Shown one piece after another: positions 30,973-42,000 of a DNA stretch of 64,000 nucleotides. A program made the translations under genes and the position numbers. The notes beneath the pieces are model-generated. The model did no database searches and was not told the DNA's origin. It saw only the letters and a list, made by a program, of their open reading frames with translations. Positions within the stretch are counted from its first letter, which is position 1, and each line of letters starts with the position of its first letter. This DNA is from Faucicola mancuniensis. GTDB taxonomy: Bacteria; Pseudomonadota; Gammaproteobacteria; Pseudomonadales; Moraxellaceae. The stretch is from the NCBI RefSeq assembly GCF_046523945.1, contig NZ_CP171363.1, forward strand, positions 2,170,001 to 2,234,000, given 5' to 3'.

Positions 30973-32586
30973 ATGAACTTTGGAAAAACTTTAGCCAATC
31001 TATTAATTGCCAATCGTGAAAATGCCTATAGGGAAAGTTTGCCAGCTATTCAAGACGTGGATAATCGCTATGATTTGCTAACACCCTTTGAATTAGGCAC
31101 ATTTACGCAAAAGGATAAGGCGCTACGCACTCGTAAGCAAATCTACACAAAATGGCAACTCATGCAGACAGACCCACAAATCGCAGAAGCCCTATCACTT
31201 CATGTAACAGCCGCCTTAGGTGGTCATGAAACAACTGGGGATATGATTTTTATCACGCCAAGTCAAAAAGTGCGTGGCAAGGGTAGCCGTACCAAAGATT
31301 TACGTGAAAAAGTAGAACGAGAAGCAAAACGGCTAACGCCCATATTAAACCGTAATGCCTATAGCCTTTGCCGTCAAGCAATCGGTTATGGTGATAGCTA
31401 TGCAAGGATTTATCTTGATAAAAAAGGCGTGGCAGATTTGGTCAATACGGATTTTACCGCACCGCCTTTGATTTTGCCATTTGAACAAGGGGGTCGGACG
31501 ATTGGTTTTTTTGCTCTTGACGGTGAAAAACTGGCTCAACCGATTGCCAAACTGGATATTACTCAAATTTTGCGTATGAAAATGGCTAGGATTGAGTATG
31601 TACCGCAGGTAAACTTGCTAGATTGGCAAGATGAAAGACAGATTGGCTATGATGTTAGATTGGATATGCCGATTGTGCCGTCATTGGTTGGTGGTTCGTT
31701 TTTGTACCCTGTTGAAAGTGCGTGGGATGATGCCATGAAAAGCCTAACAGGGCTAAATAACCAACAAATCGCAGACAGTGTTAAACAGGCATTTTTAACA
31801 ATCAATATGGAAGGAATGCCACCAAATCAACGTGAAAAATACAAGGACGGTTTGATTAAAACCTTGCAAAACTACCGCAATCAAATCCAAGAAGCCTTTA
31901 ATGGTGGTGAAGCCTTATACGGCACAAAATACCATATCTTGCCAACATGGGGTGATAAGCAAACCATTCAGCCTATCGGTGATTTAGCACAGCGAACCGC
32001 TCCATTAAGTAGCGAAACTTTGATGATTAATTTACGCAGAATCTCTGGTGGTTTAGGGCTTGATTTGTCGTTGATTGGCTGGGCGGATATGCTCGCAGGT
32101 GGACTGGGCGATGGTGCAAGTTTTCATACGTCCGCCCAAATTATGCGTCGTAGTATGTTAATCCGTCAGGCATTGATTGATGCGTTTAATCAGTTGATGA
32201 GCCTACACTGGGGCATTAAATATAATGAGTATTTTTATGACGGTGATTATCCGTGGCAATTTGATTTTTATTCTGACCAATCGGCAGCCGCAACAGAAGC
32301 GTTAAACAATAAACAAACTCGTATGAATACGGTTGCTTTAATGGCACAATCATTGAGTGCATTGCGTGAAGTTGGTTTGAAAAAACAAAGTGTTATGGCG
32401 ATTCTGGAAGGTATTGGCGGATTAGACCCTGACCAAGCAGAACCGATTGCCCTAGAGCTGACACAAGGCGGTCAAGAAATAGGCATGGAAAACGGTCAAA
32501 ATAACGCTATGCACACGCCCAATGATGAACCGATTGATGATATGAGCGATGATGATACAGATGATGAAAACGATGGGGAATATTGA
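30973..32586 (+). CDS. Phage portal-like protein
   Basis: The 537-aa protein has portal-type features: TKWQLMQTDPQIAEALSLHV, AIGYGDSYARIYLDKKG, a long central helix region (QREKYKDGLIKTLQNYRNQI), and LIGWADMLAGGLGDGASFHT near the C-terminal clip/crown, ending in an acidic tail. The portal is the dodecameric DNA gate at the head vertex. It has its own late promoter. Its stop overlaps the next ATG by one base. Confidence 0.65.
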   Translation: MNFGKTLANLLIANRENAYRESLPAIQDVDNRYDLLTPFELGTFTQKDKALRTRKQIYTKWQLMQTDPQIAEALSLHVTAALGGHETTGDMIFITPSQKVRGKGSRTKDLREKVEREAKRLTPILNRNAYSLCRQAIGYGDSYARIYLDKKGVADLVNTDFTAPPLILPFEQGGRTIGFFALDGEKLAQPIAKLDITQILRMKMARIEYVPQVNLLDWQDERQIGYDVRLDMPIVPSLVGGSFLYPVESAWDDAMKSLTGLNNQQIADSVKQAFLTINMEGMPPNQREKYKDGLIKTLQNYRNQIQEAFNGGEALYGTKYHILPTWGDKQTIQPIGDLAQRTAPLSSETLMINLRRISGGLGLDLSLIGWADMLAGGLGDGASFHTSAQIMRRSMLIRQALIDAFNQLMSLHWGIKYNEYFYDGDYPWQFDFYSDQSAAATEALNNKQTRMNTVALMAQSLSALREVGLKKQSVMAILEGIGGLDPDQAEPIALELTQGGQEIGMENGQNNAMHTPNDEPIDDMSDDDTDDENDGEY

Positions 32587-33305
32587 TGAATTTTGGCAAT
32601 ATAAGCAACTCATTGGGTATTATCGGTAATCTCACAAACAACCAATCATTAATGACGTTGGACAACAAGCTCGGACTGATTGCCGAAACACACAGCCAAT
32701 TAACAGGGCAAACCAATCAATATGGTAAAAAAAATCGCTCGGTTGCGTTGGATATACCACAGCTAAAACAGGCATATCAAAGGCTTTATCCGTTGGGCGT
32801 GATGTTGCAATGTAATTATGGTATTTATCTGACCGATGTTTTTAAAATTGGCGGTGGTAAAATCCCTTGGTTTTTGGATAGTTTTCCCTTGTCTTACTTA
32901 GCAACAGATGCTGAAATTTCGCTTGGGTCATTGGAAGCAGAGAGTTTTTACGCTGGCAGTCATCAGATGAATTATATCACCCAACAATCCAATGACACAA
33001 TGGACGTAACCTTTATTGAAACAAGGGATATGACAATCGCAAAGTCCTACGAAATGTGTAAACACCTTGCTACCCCAAAGGACGGCTCGGTCAATGAACC
33101 TAAAAAATATACATTTGCCCTAACAGCCGTTATATTTGACAACAAAAGAACGCTAAGGGTGGCACAGGCAAACTTTGCAAAACGCTGGCTCGTGTCGGTA
33201 AAAGAAGCCAATTTTAGCGTATCAAGTGCAGGACGTTCTGAAATTATCAAGGTGCAAATCACCTTTCAAAAAATCCGACCACATGAGTTATTTTACAATC
33301 AGTAA
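32586..33305 (+). CDS. Tail/baseplate structural protein, 239 aa
   Basis: Starts MNFGNISNSLGIIGNLTNNQ. Its C-terminus (VKEANFSVSSAGRSEIIKVQ, ITFQKIRPHE) resembles that of the 46542 protein (IESLSVPM...AKVQINFLSRRAW), suggesting a shared tail fold such as a tube-associated or baseplate protein. Its stop TAA lies directly before late promoter 4. Confidence 0.5.
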   Translation: MNFGNISNSLGIIGNLTNNQSLMTLDNKLGLIAETHSQLTGQTNQYGKKNRSVALDIPQLKQAYQRLYPLGVMLQCNYGIYLTDVFKIGGGKIPWFLDSFPLSYLATDAEISLGSLEAESFYAGSHQMNYITQQSNDTMDVTFIETRDMTIAKSYEMCKHLATPKDGSVNEPKKYTFALTAVIFDNKRTLRVAQANFAKRWLVSVKEANFSVSSAGRSEIIKVQITFQKIRPHELFYNQ

Positions 33306-33308
33306 ATC

Positions 33309-33347
33309 GGAACAACCAAAAATCTTATCTATATTGTTTTGCATAAT
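33309..33347 (+). promoter_or_regulatory. Late promoter motif 4 (GGAACA-N27-CATAAT)
   Basis: GGAACA 33309-33314, CATAAT 33342-33347; 28 nt before the start of the first large polyvalent protein. Confidence 0.7.
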
Positions 33348-33375
33348 AATGTATCTTAATCTAGGAAGTTTTATT

Positions 33376-36096
33376 ATGCAAATCTATCAAACTATCTCAC
33401 CAAAAAATACCCAATTTTCTATCACTTACCCAGACGGTAGTCAAGGCACAAAAACCGCTCGCCATGAAATAGGCGTTATCACAGGTAAATACCGTGATAT
33501 TTATGCCGTTGTCGCTGATACAACAGGCTTTGACGGTTTGGGCTTTGATAGCATGATTGGTAGTGCTGATGATAACTGGCACATGGTAAATCTGTTCGGT
33601 GAAAACCACAAATACATTGATACTGTTGCGGTCAATGGTGCTGATGATATAGACCATGCTATCCATATTGCAATGAGCCAGTTTGACTATTTAGAACCAC
33701 AATATGCTACATTTGTACCAAATGAAAACAGCGTGAATGATGATGAACGTTTTGATAGTATGGGATTTGGGGCGGACGTTATCCAAAAGGTATTGGACAA
33801 TCCTAGCCAAAATCAACACTTTTTGCCAATTATCACCAAAAAAATGCTGACAGATGAACAAAATCGTGCCAGTTATGACGATGCGATGTGGGACGGCATT
33901 AATCTAATCTCGCACGGCAAAAATACCGATAACCTATACATGGATATGCTAAAACATGACAAGCTAGGCGAGTTGCAAGAACGTTTTGACTTAAAACAGG
34001 CGTTGGGGCAGTTAAATGTGTCGGAGCTTGGCTTTGACAGCTTAATGGATACAAATAACCGTTTGCAGTTAATGGCTGACCGTCTTTATACAGCATTGGT
34101 AAAAGCTAAAATTGATGATTTGGCGGTAAATTCTGTTGAATTGACAAAACCATTTAAACGGCTTGGCATGGCAAATGTGGCTATGGTGTTTGGGTTGTCA
34201 GACGGTCAAACCTTTACAATCTTTTTCCATAATCCAGATAGCGACCCTAAAAAACTCGCCCCACAAGATGTCATGGTGTCGTGGAAATGGCTACTAAATA
34301 AACGTGATGTAACGGCTGTGGTATCGCCTAAAAACGGTGAGAATTTGCAGTTATCACAGGTGGCTATGCGTATGATGAAGATTGCTAATCAGAATAAAAA
34401 ACGCTTTGCCAATGCTCAAAAGAAAATCGCTAAAAATGAACAGGCGTTGATTGATGCTCAAAAGTTGGTTGATGATAAAAAAGCAGTGGTAGAGCAGTTG
34501 GATAAGGATATTGCCGAGTTGCAACAGCAAATTGACGACAAAAGAAATGCGGTGAATGATGAACCCACCCAAGTAGAAGAACCGATTGAATTAAGCGGTG
34601 ATGAGTTTGGTTATCATGAATATATGCCGATTGATGAATTGCGAGAAAAAGCAATTAATCATTTAGAAACTATGCGTGATGAATATGTCAATATCCCTGC
34701 GTTAAGCGTGGTAGAAAAAGACACACAAGTACAACTGCGACAACGTGGCATAGAGCATATTAAAACCTATAGCCCAAATCCTGAAAAATTATTGATGTTA
34801 CAACATATAGAAAAATTGTTAAAAACATCAAAATATCTTTATAAAACAAACAATGTTAAAACAGCAAAAAAACCACGAGTTGAGCTGTATTATTATTTAA
34901 CGAATAAATTCAACTGGCAAGGCGAACCGCACAACTGTGTTTTGGTGATTGAAAAAGACCAACAAGGAATGTTGCATTATGATATTTTGACAGGTAAATA
35001 TGCTGAAAAGCATTTAGAACAGGCGAAAAAAATGCTTGGTCACTGGATGCCCAAGAATAAATCGGGTCGAGAACCAAGCATTCAAGGTTATGATAATGCT
35101 ATCCCAGAGAAAAATCTAGGGAACTATCAAAACCTTTACGATAATATTAACTTAGATGATAACGAAAGTCAAGCGGATTTTGACGGATTTATGTTTGATA
35201 AAGCAAGTGGCAAAACGTCCGACATGGTGCTAAATTTATTTATCTTTGATGAAAATGGGAATGAGATTAAAGATGACGTGGTGGAAGAAACAACCCAACA
35301 AGAACCATTTAATGAAAGTAATACCAAAACTGAAACGGTTGGTCAAGACCCACAACTCCCAACACTAACCGATGACGAAATCAAGCTTAACAAAATGCTT
35401 GAAGAACAGCAGTTTATGAAAGACGTAAACAAAATCGTCAAATCCAACAAAAGCGATGAAGAAGTTGCACGGTTGTTGGTAGAGCAGTTTGGCATAAAAC
35501 AAGAAACCGCCATGACATGGGCTACTGACAAACACTTTAACGGTAAAAGACGTGGGTTTGAAGCATTTCGCCTTACCAACCTAAACAACCGTATCAAAAC
35601 CCAACAAGCCAAAGTAGAAACCATGCGAAAAGCTGAGCAAATCAATTATGCCAACGGTGAAAACCAAGTCATTGCAGGCGTGGAAATTGAGCTTAACACA
35701 GATGACAACCGCTTACGCTTATATTTCCCAAATAAGCCAAGCGATGAAATCCGTACTATGCTAAAGAAAAACGGCTTTAAATGGTCGTATAACAACAATG
35801 CATGGCAACGTCAATTAACCGAAAACGCCATGAGTAAAGCCAAACAGGTCATTCAAGCCTATGCCGATGATGAAGGAATTGAGATGGAAGAAAATACACC
35901 TAATCAAACAGAGCCTACAACCAACCCAGACACCGACTATCTAAACAGCATTATCAATGGCGAGATTGACCCATTGGACGCCGATATGGATAAAATCATT
36001 GAAATCGGCGAACGATTGGGCGAAGAACACCCATTGTTTGAACAAGCCTTGCAAATGATTAGCAATGCCGAAGATGTCGCAACACGGGAGTTATAA
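33376..36096 (+). CDS. Large polyvalent protein, 906 aa
   Basis: Start at 33376 (MQIYQTISPKNTQFSITYPD) with AGGAAG upstream and the late promoter before it; the longer frame is upstream noise. The protein has an N-terminal globular part, a coiled coil (NAQKKIAKNEQALIDAQKLV, near residue 345-400), a domain near 445-560 (QLRQRGIEHIKTYSPNPEKL, RVELYYYLTNKFNWQGEPHN) resembling the LPD/BECR-type domains of phage polyvalent proteins, and a C-terminal domain (RLYFPNKPSDEIRTMLKKNG). Such proteins are thought to be ejected with DNA to protect it. No catalytic site is certain. It pairs with the 2170-aa protein 2 nt downstream. Confidence 0.65.
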   Translation: MQIYQTISPKNTQFSITYPDGSQGTKTARHEIGVITGKYRDIYAVVADTTGFDGLGFDSMIGSADDNWHMVNLFGENHKYIDTVAVNGADDIDHAIHIAMSQFDYLEPQYATFVPNENSVNDDERFDSMGFGADVIQKVLDNPSQNQHFLPIITKKMLTDEQNRASYDDAMWDGINLISHGKNTDNLYMDMLKHDKLGELQERFDLKQALGQLNVSELGFDSLMDTNNRLQLMADRLYTALVKAKIDDLAVNSVELTKPFKRLGMANVAMVFGLSDGQTFTIFFHNPDSDPKKLAPQDVMVSWKWLLNKRDVTAVVSPKNGENLQLSQVAMRMMKIANQNKKRFANAQKKIAKNEQALIDAQKLVDDKKAVVEQLDKDIAELQQQIDDKRNAVNDEPTQVEEPIELSGDEFGYHEYMPIDELREKAINHLETMRDEYVNIPALSVVEKDTQVQLRQRGIEHIKTYSPNPEKLLMLQHIEKLLKTSKYLYKTNNVKTAKKPRVELYYYLTNKFNWQGEPHNCVLVIEKDQQGMLHYDILTGKYAEKHLEQAKKMLGHWMPKNKSGREPSIQGYDNAIPEKNLGNYQNLYDNINLDDNESQADFDGFMFDKASGKTSDMVLNLFIFDENGNEIKDDVVEETTQQEPFNESNTKTETVGQDPQLPTLTDDEIKLNKMLEEQQFMKDVNKIVKSNKSDEEVARLLVEQFGIKQETAMTWATDKHFNGKRRGFEAFRLTNLNNRIKTQQAKVETMRKAEQINYANGENQVIAGVEIELNTDDNRLRLYFPNKPSDEIRTMLKKNGFKWSYNNNAWQRQLTENAMSKAKQVIQAYADDEGIEMEENTPNQTEPTTNPDTDYLNSIINGEIDPLDADMDKIIEIGERLGEEHPLFEQALQMISNAEDVATREL

Positions 36097-36098
36097 TC

Positions 36099-39000
36099 AT
36101 GTTAAAAGGTTTGGAAAAAGCAAAAGCATTAAAAGAACTTAAAGAATTACGCCTAGAAAAAGCGAGCCTAACAGGGCTTGCTTTGGCAAAATCCATTAAG
36201 CGTATGCGTGAATTGCGTCAAGATTTGGGTATGGGTGGTACGGCAAAAGCCGTATCATCTAAATTAACCGACGATGATGTTTTGGCACTTAGTGAAAAGC
36301 CGATTGATGTACAAGAAAATAGTACAAAAGGCGAACGTAAACGTACAGCGAAAGATTGGATAAAACAAAACCTATTGGGTAAAAAAGTTAAAACTATAGA
36401 TGGTAAAATGGTACATTTTAACAGTGATGATACGGTAGACCATATTAGCTTTAATGCTATGCGTAGTCGCAATGCTTTTATAGCCTTGAGTATTCCATTT
36501 ATTCCACAAATTTTTGCCAAAGGTGAATTTGTTGGACGTGAAATATCCGACCATACAAGAACAGATGAAACCATTAAGGCTTTTCACCTTTATCAAAAGT
36601 GGATTAAGTTAAAAAATGGCTATGAAGTGTATGCACAAGTGCAAGCGTGCGAACGGCATGATGGGAAAAAAGACCAATTATTTTATGCAGGTTATAACTT
36701 AAAATCATTAGAAAAGAAAAAAGCCATTTTTGATAGCTTGCTGGAAACTGGATTACACCACGCAGACCAAGCAACAAAAACGGCTTTAAAGGCTGCTTCG
36801 TCCTCTCACCAAAATGGTAATTCGGATAGCACAAAACGGCTAACGCTAGGATTCATGACAACTTTAAAAAACAACTCTCCCAGACCAATGACAGTTGCTA
36901 TACTAGACAACACTCGGACGAATGGAAATATGAGTTGCTCTGACTATAATTATATGCTTGATAAACTGCAAAGTCAATCATTGAAAGATAAACCATTGTT
37001 AATTTTGGTTATCAAAGATGAAACTGGCAAGGTGATTTTTGATTTGGAAAATGGTATAGATGAATTGGACGAAAACCCACAAACCACCCCAACCCTCAAC
37101 CGCCCATTACCGCCAACAACCAAAGCAACACGCCAAAAGGCAAATAACAACGCCATTGCCCTACTTGATGACATCATGGCAAAAGGCTTGAGCCGTGATG
37201 ACTTAACCACAGACGAGCTAGACACCTTAGCCAAATTTACAGGTGGTGGCGGTGGTCTCACCAACAAAGATGGCACAAAAGGCAGTGATTATGAATATTA
37301 CACACCGATTGAACTGGCAAGCAGTACATGGGACATCGCCCACGCTTTAGGTTTTAATGGTGGTAAGGTTTTAGACCCAAGTGCAGGGACAGGGATTTTT
37401 ACCGCAGTTAGCCCAGAAAACGCCCTAATGGATAGCATAGAGCTTGACGAAACAAGCGGTAACATTGCCAAAATTCTAAATGACGGCAACCGTAGTCATA
37501 CCAAAATTTCACCGTTTGAAGCGGTGGCAAAAGATATGCCAAACGGTGATGATACACAAGGCTATGACCTTGTTATTACCAACGTGCCATTTGGCGATAA
37601 TGGGGCAAGGGGTGCAAACAAACTCAAAGATGACGTCTACCAAAAAGAAAGCCTAGATTATTACTTTATCATGCGTAGCCTTGAAAAGCTAAAATCAAAT
37701 GGTTTGGCGGTATTTATCACCACGCCCAGTACGGTTACAGGCAAGAAAAAAGCCCAATTTGACTTACGCCAAAAAACCAGCCGTATCGCTCACTTTTTGG
37801 GGGCGTATCGCTTGCCAAACAGTATGTTTGAACAGACAGGGGCGGACGTGTCGGTTGATGGGATTGCCTTTAGAAAATATGACGAAAAAACCATTCACAC
37901 CATTAACAACTATGTGGAAAATGGCGATTTAACCACGCTTGAGACGGCAGGCGTGTTTTGGCAAGATTATATAAGCGGTGGTTATTTTAAAACCCGAAAA
38001 AATCAGATTTTGGGCGAAGAAGTAGAAGTCCCAGACTGGCGAGACAAGTCAAAAACCGTAACTAAGGTTGTCAATCATGCGAGCATGACGGACGTATTAA
38101 AGCAGTTAAACAAATTTAGCCGAGCCAGTAATGAGATTGATTGGCAACTGCTACAATTAAATGAACCGACCGCCATTAGTTATCAAACAGGCGATATAGT
38201 CTATCGTGATGGCGTGCAGTATCAGTATGACGGCGTTGTTTGGCAAGAAGTGATTTCACAAAAAAGTGATGACACTTTAGCCCAAGAACAGGCGTTTAAT
38301 GACTTAATCGCCAAACTTAGTACGCCTTATGATGTGGTGGTGCATGGCGTTAGTTTTGCTGAAATGACGGACTTAATAGCATGGTTGGATAAAACGTCTC
38401 AAAATGGCGTGTTGTCAAACCGCATTACCGACCTCTATAAAACCGCCAAACAGCAAAATAACAGCACAGTGGCATGGCAAGTGTTATGCACAGGTCAAGG
38501 CATTGATATGTTAATCGCCAAACATGGGGCAGGTTTTGCGTTTTTGGCGGAATATGCCGACTTTAGCCAAAAAATGAAAGATGTGTTCGTCATGGCAAAA
38601 GGGGCAAAACTCACAAGACTTGCCAAAACCGCCCATAACAACCTAACCATTCACTATAACAAAGGCGAATACTCAAGCCTATGGCGTGGTGATGTGCAGG
38701 TGGCAGTTGATGAGCTTGCCAGTACCGCCAGTTACTCAAGCCAAATCGCACGCTTGCAATATGCCAACAAATCACGCTATTTAAGAATTGAACAACTAAA
38801 ACAACTCAATAGCGATGTTGATGTGATGAGTAATGATGACTGGTTTATCACCGCAGACGGCAAACAAGCCATTCAAAAGGACGATTTTTTAATCGGTAGC
38901 CTAGCCGAACGCCTAGCAGATATTGACAAACAAATCGCACAGACAGCCGATGACAATATCAAGGCAAAACTACAAAAACAAAAGCAAATCGCAGAGCGTA

Positions 39001-42000
39001 ACGTACCGACCATTGACGTGCGAAGATTGCGATATGACCTACAAAGTCCGATTATTAGTACAGATGTCAAACTTGAATTTTTGAAAACCGTGAGCCATTT
39101 TGCCAAAGGCGTACAAAACAAAAACGGACAATACAAGCCAACCATTGAAATTATTAACAAAAAAACCGATGAAGACAAGCTGTATAATCGTATCGGCATT
39201 TGGTTAAAAGAGGGAAAATCCTTGTCATTAGGCGGTATTAAACTAAGTCAAGATATGACCGAAAAACAAGCGATTGCATGGTTAAATATGACCGCCAATT
39301 CATGGAATGAGCAGTTTAATAACTGGGTAAAAGTCAATGATAGCTTGCTTGATGAATTAGACCGTACCATGAACGACCCAAAAAACCGTTATTTTGTGCA
39401 AAATGACGATGACGCACCGATTGATATTGCAGGGCTTTCCAAGCGTTTAAAACTCCACCCACATCAAAATGTATTTGTGCGTAATCAAGGGCGGTTTTTT
39501 GGTGGTATTAATGGCATGGGGGTTGGGCTTGGCAAAACCTTTTCGTCATTGGCAAGCGTACAACATGCCCACAATGTTGGATTAAAAAAACGTACCTTAT
39601 TTGTCGTGCCAAAGTCTGTATTGTCTAATTGGCGAAAAGAGACCATGTTTGCTTATGAAAATATGGACGATTGTTTGTTTATTGGCTTGCGTGAAAATGG
39701 CGAAAAATTTAGCGTAAAATCCAATCTTTTTGACACCGATTTGTTAGAAGCGATTAACGGCAAATACCGCAAAATCTTTATGAGTTACGAAGCCTTTAAA
39801 CGCATTCGTATTAAAGATGAGACGGCAAACGATTATATAGACCATTTGGGCTTGACCGACAACGCCTTTAGCATGAGCGAAAGCAAAAAAAGCAATGAGC
39901 GAGCCAAAGGACGTGGGGCGGAATTGGTAAACGAAATAGCCGACAAAGGCAACAACAATGCCCCTTTTATTGAAGACATGGGCATTGACAGCATTGTCAT
40001 TGATGAAGCACACGCCTTTAAAAACTCCATTACCGCAGATGTTGGGCGGATTAAGTTTTTATCTGCTCCCAATGTATCAAAGCGTGGTTTGGACGCACAA
40101 ATTAAAATGTGGTACATTCGTGGGCTATCTGACAATGGCGATGGCGTGCAACTACTCACCGCAACGCCAATTACCAATTCACCTGTAGAAATTTACTCTA
40201 TGCTTGCCTTAGCCGTTGGGCGTGAACGTGCCAATGCAATGGCAGGTGGTGTCAAAGGTGCAGATGAATTTGTGCAAATGGTGTGCAATATCCAACAAGA
40301 AGAAGTGCAAAGCATTGATAACCGATTGCTGAATATGGACGTTTTTGTTGGTTTGCGTAACATTAATTTGTTAAGAAGTGCCATTCACAGCACCGCCATG
40401 ATTAAAAATGCTGAAGATGTCAAAGGCTTGTCAGTGGTTATTCCAGAACGTGAAGAATTGCCAACAAGCGTAAAACTACCGCAAAATGTGCTTGATGAAA
40501 TCAAAAAAATGCAAAGTGCTTACCAAGTGGCAAAGGTTATTTTAAAAGGCTATCCAACATATGGCATGGACACCACTGCTTTTGAAAAAATGCAAGCACG
40601 TTATGGCGAAACCACCGAATTATTGGCACACCCATTTAACCTAATCCGTAAAATGGAAGTGCTGATTGCTGATGATGATTTTGCCGATGGCGTGTCTTTT
40701 TATGATTTTGACAAAGCCCAGTTAAAACAAGTACAAAAATGCGTTGCTGAATTTAACAAAAAAGGCTACAAAGACGAACGAGAACGCCTAAGTGCCTACA
40801 CCAAAGAAGAAAACGCCAAAGCTATTACCCAAAAAGATGATGGCGTAAGCTACATTACAGGCTACAAGGTTACTGTACAAGCCGATATTGTTGGCAATCG
40901 CATTATGATTGACAGCATGGACTACAAAACGCAAAAGGCGTTTGAAGAGATTTGCGAAAGACAAGGCGTAAATTTGGACGTAACCATTCCTGCAAAATTG
41001 GCAAGTTTGCTTGACAATATCAAGTTTGAAATGGCGAATAAACGTGGCAAAAATAGCGATGGCACAACGTCAAGCCTTGTAAAACAAATTATCTTCTGCG
41101 ACCATTTGTTTTTACACAATAAAATCGTGCGTCTGCTTGCCAAACACACAGGCATTGCCAAAGATAAAATCGCCATTATCACAGGGCAAGTCAATAGCGA
41201 AGCTGATGAGATTATTGATATTCAAAACGGCTTTAATGAGATGGGCGAAGATAACCGCTATCAGATTATAATTGCCAACAAAAAAGCCGAAATTGGCATT
41301 AACCTACAAAAAGGCACACAAGCCATTCACCACTTAACAACAGGCTGGACACCTGACAGCCTAGAACAACGTAACGGGCGTGGGGCAAGACAAGGCAACC
41401 ACACCGAAAGCGTGCGAATTTATTACTATGACGCAGACGGCACGTTTGACAGTCTAAAGCGTAACATGGTGAATAAAAAAGATGAGTGGATTGGTGAATT
41501 ATTGCAAGGCAATAGCCAATCGGTGGCGGTGGCTGGCGATTTAACCGATAAGGACAAGGACGCACTGATTAACGCCATCGGTGATGAAAGTGCTATCCAA
41601 ACCTACCTAAAACAAAAAGAACAGGCAGAGACCGAAGCACGCATTAAAGAAGCAACCGCACGGCAGATTGTCGGACTACAAACCATTAAAAACAACAGCG
41701 AAATGCTAAGATGTGGCTTTATCCATGATGTTTATGCAAAATTAAATACATGGGCGAGCGTGTCAGCAGATTTGGCAAAAACAAAGGCGATTTATAGAGA
41801 TGGTGGCGAATACACAGGCAAGTTTGTGTTTGAAATTAGAGATGACAAACAACAAACCGCCTATAACCGCTTCAAACAAGCCACGCAAGATATTTTGGAT
41901 ATGCTAAGCGACAATATCAAAAATGGCTCGGATATTGACAGCATTACCAAAGCGATTATTGATGACAACCTAAGTACTATTGGAGCAAAAGGTGGTTGGG

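Noticed and set aside
30973..32586. Assignment as a T4-type gp20 portal
   Set aside because: General portal features are visible, but similarity is too weak to name a specific portal family.
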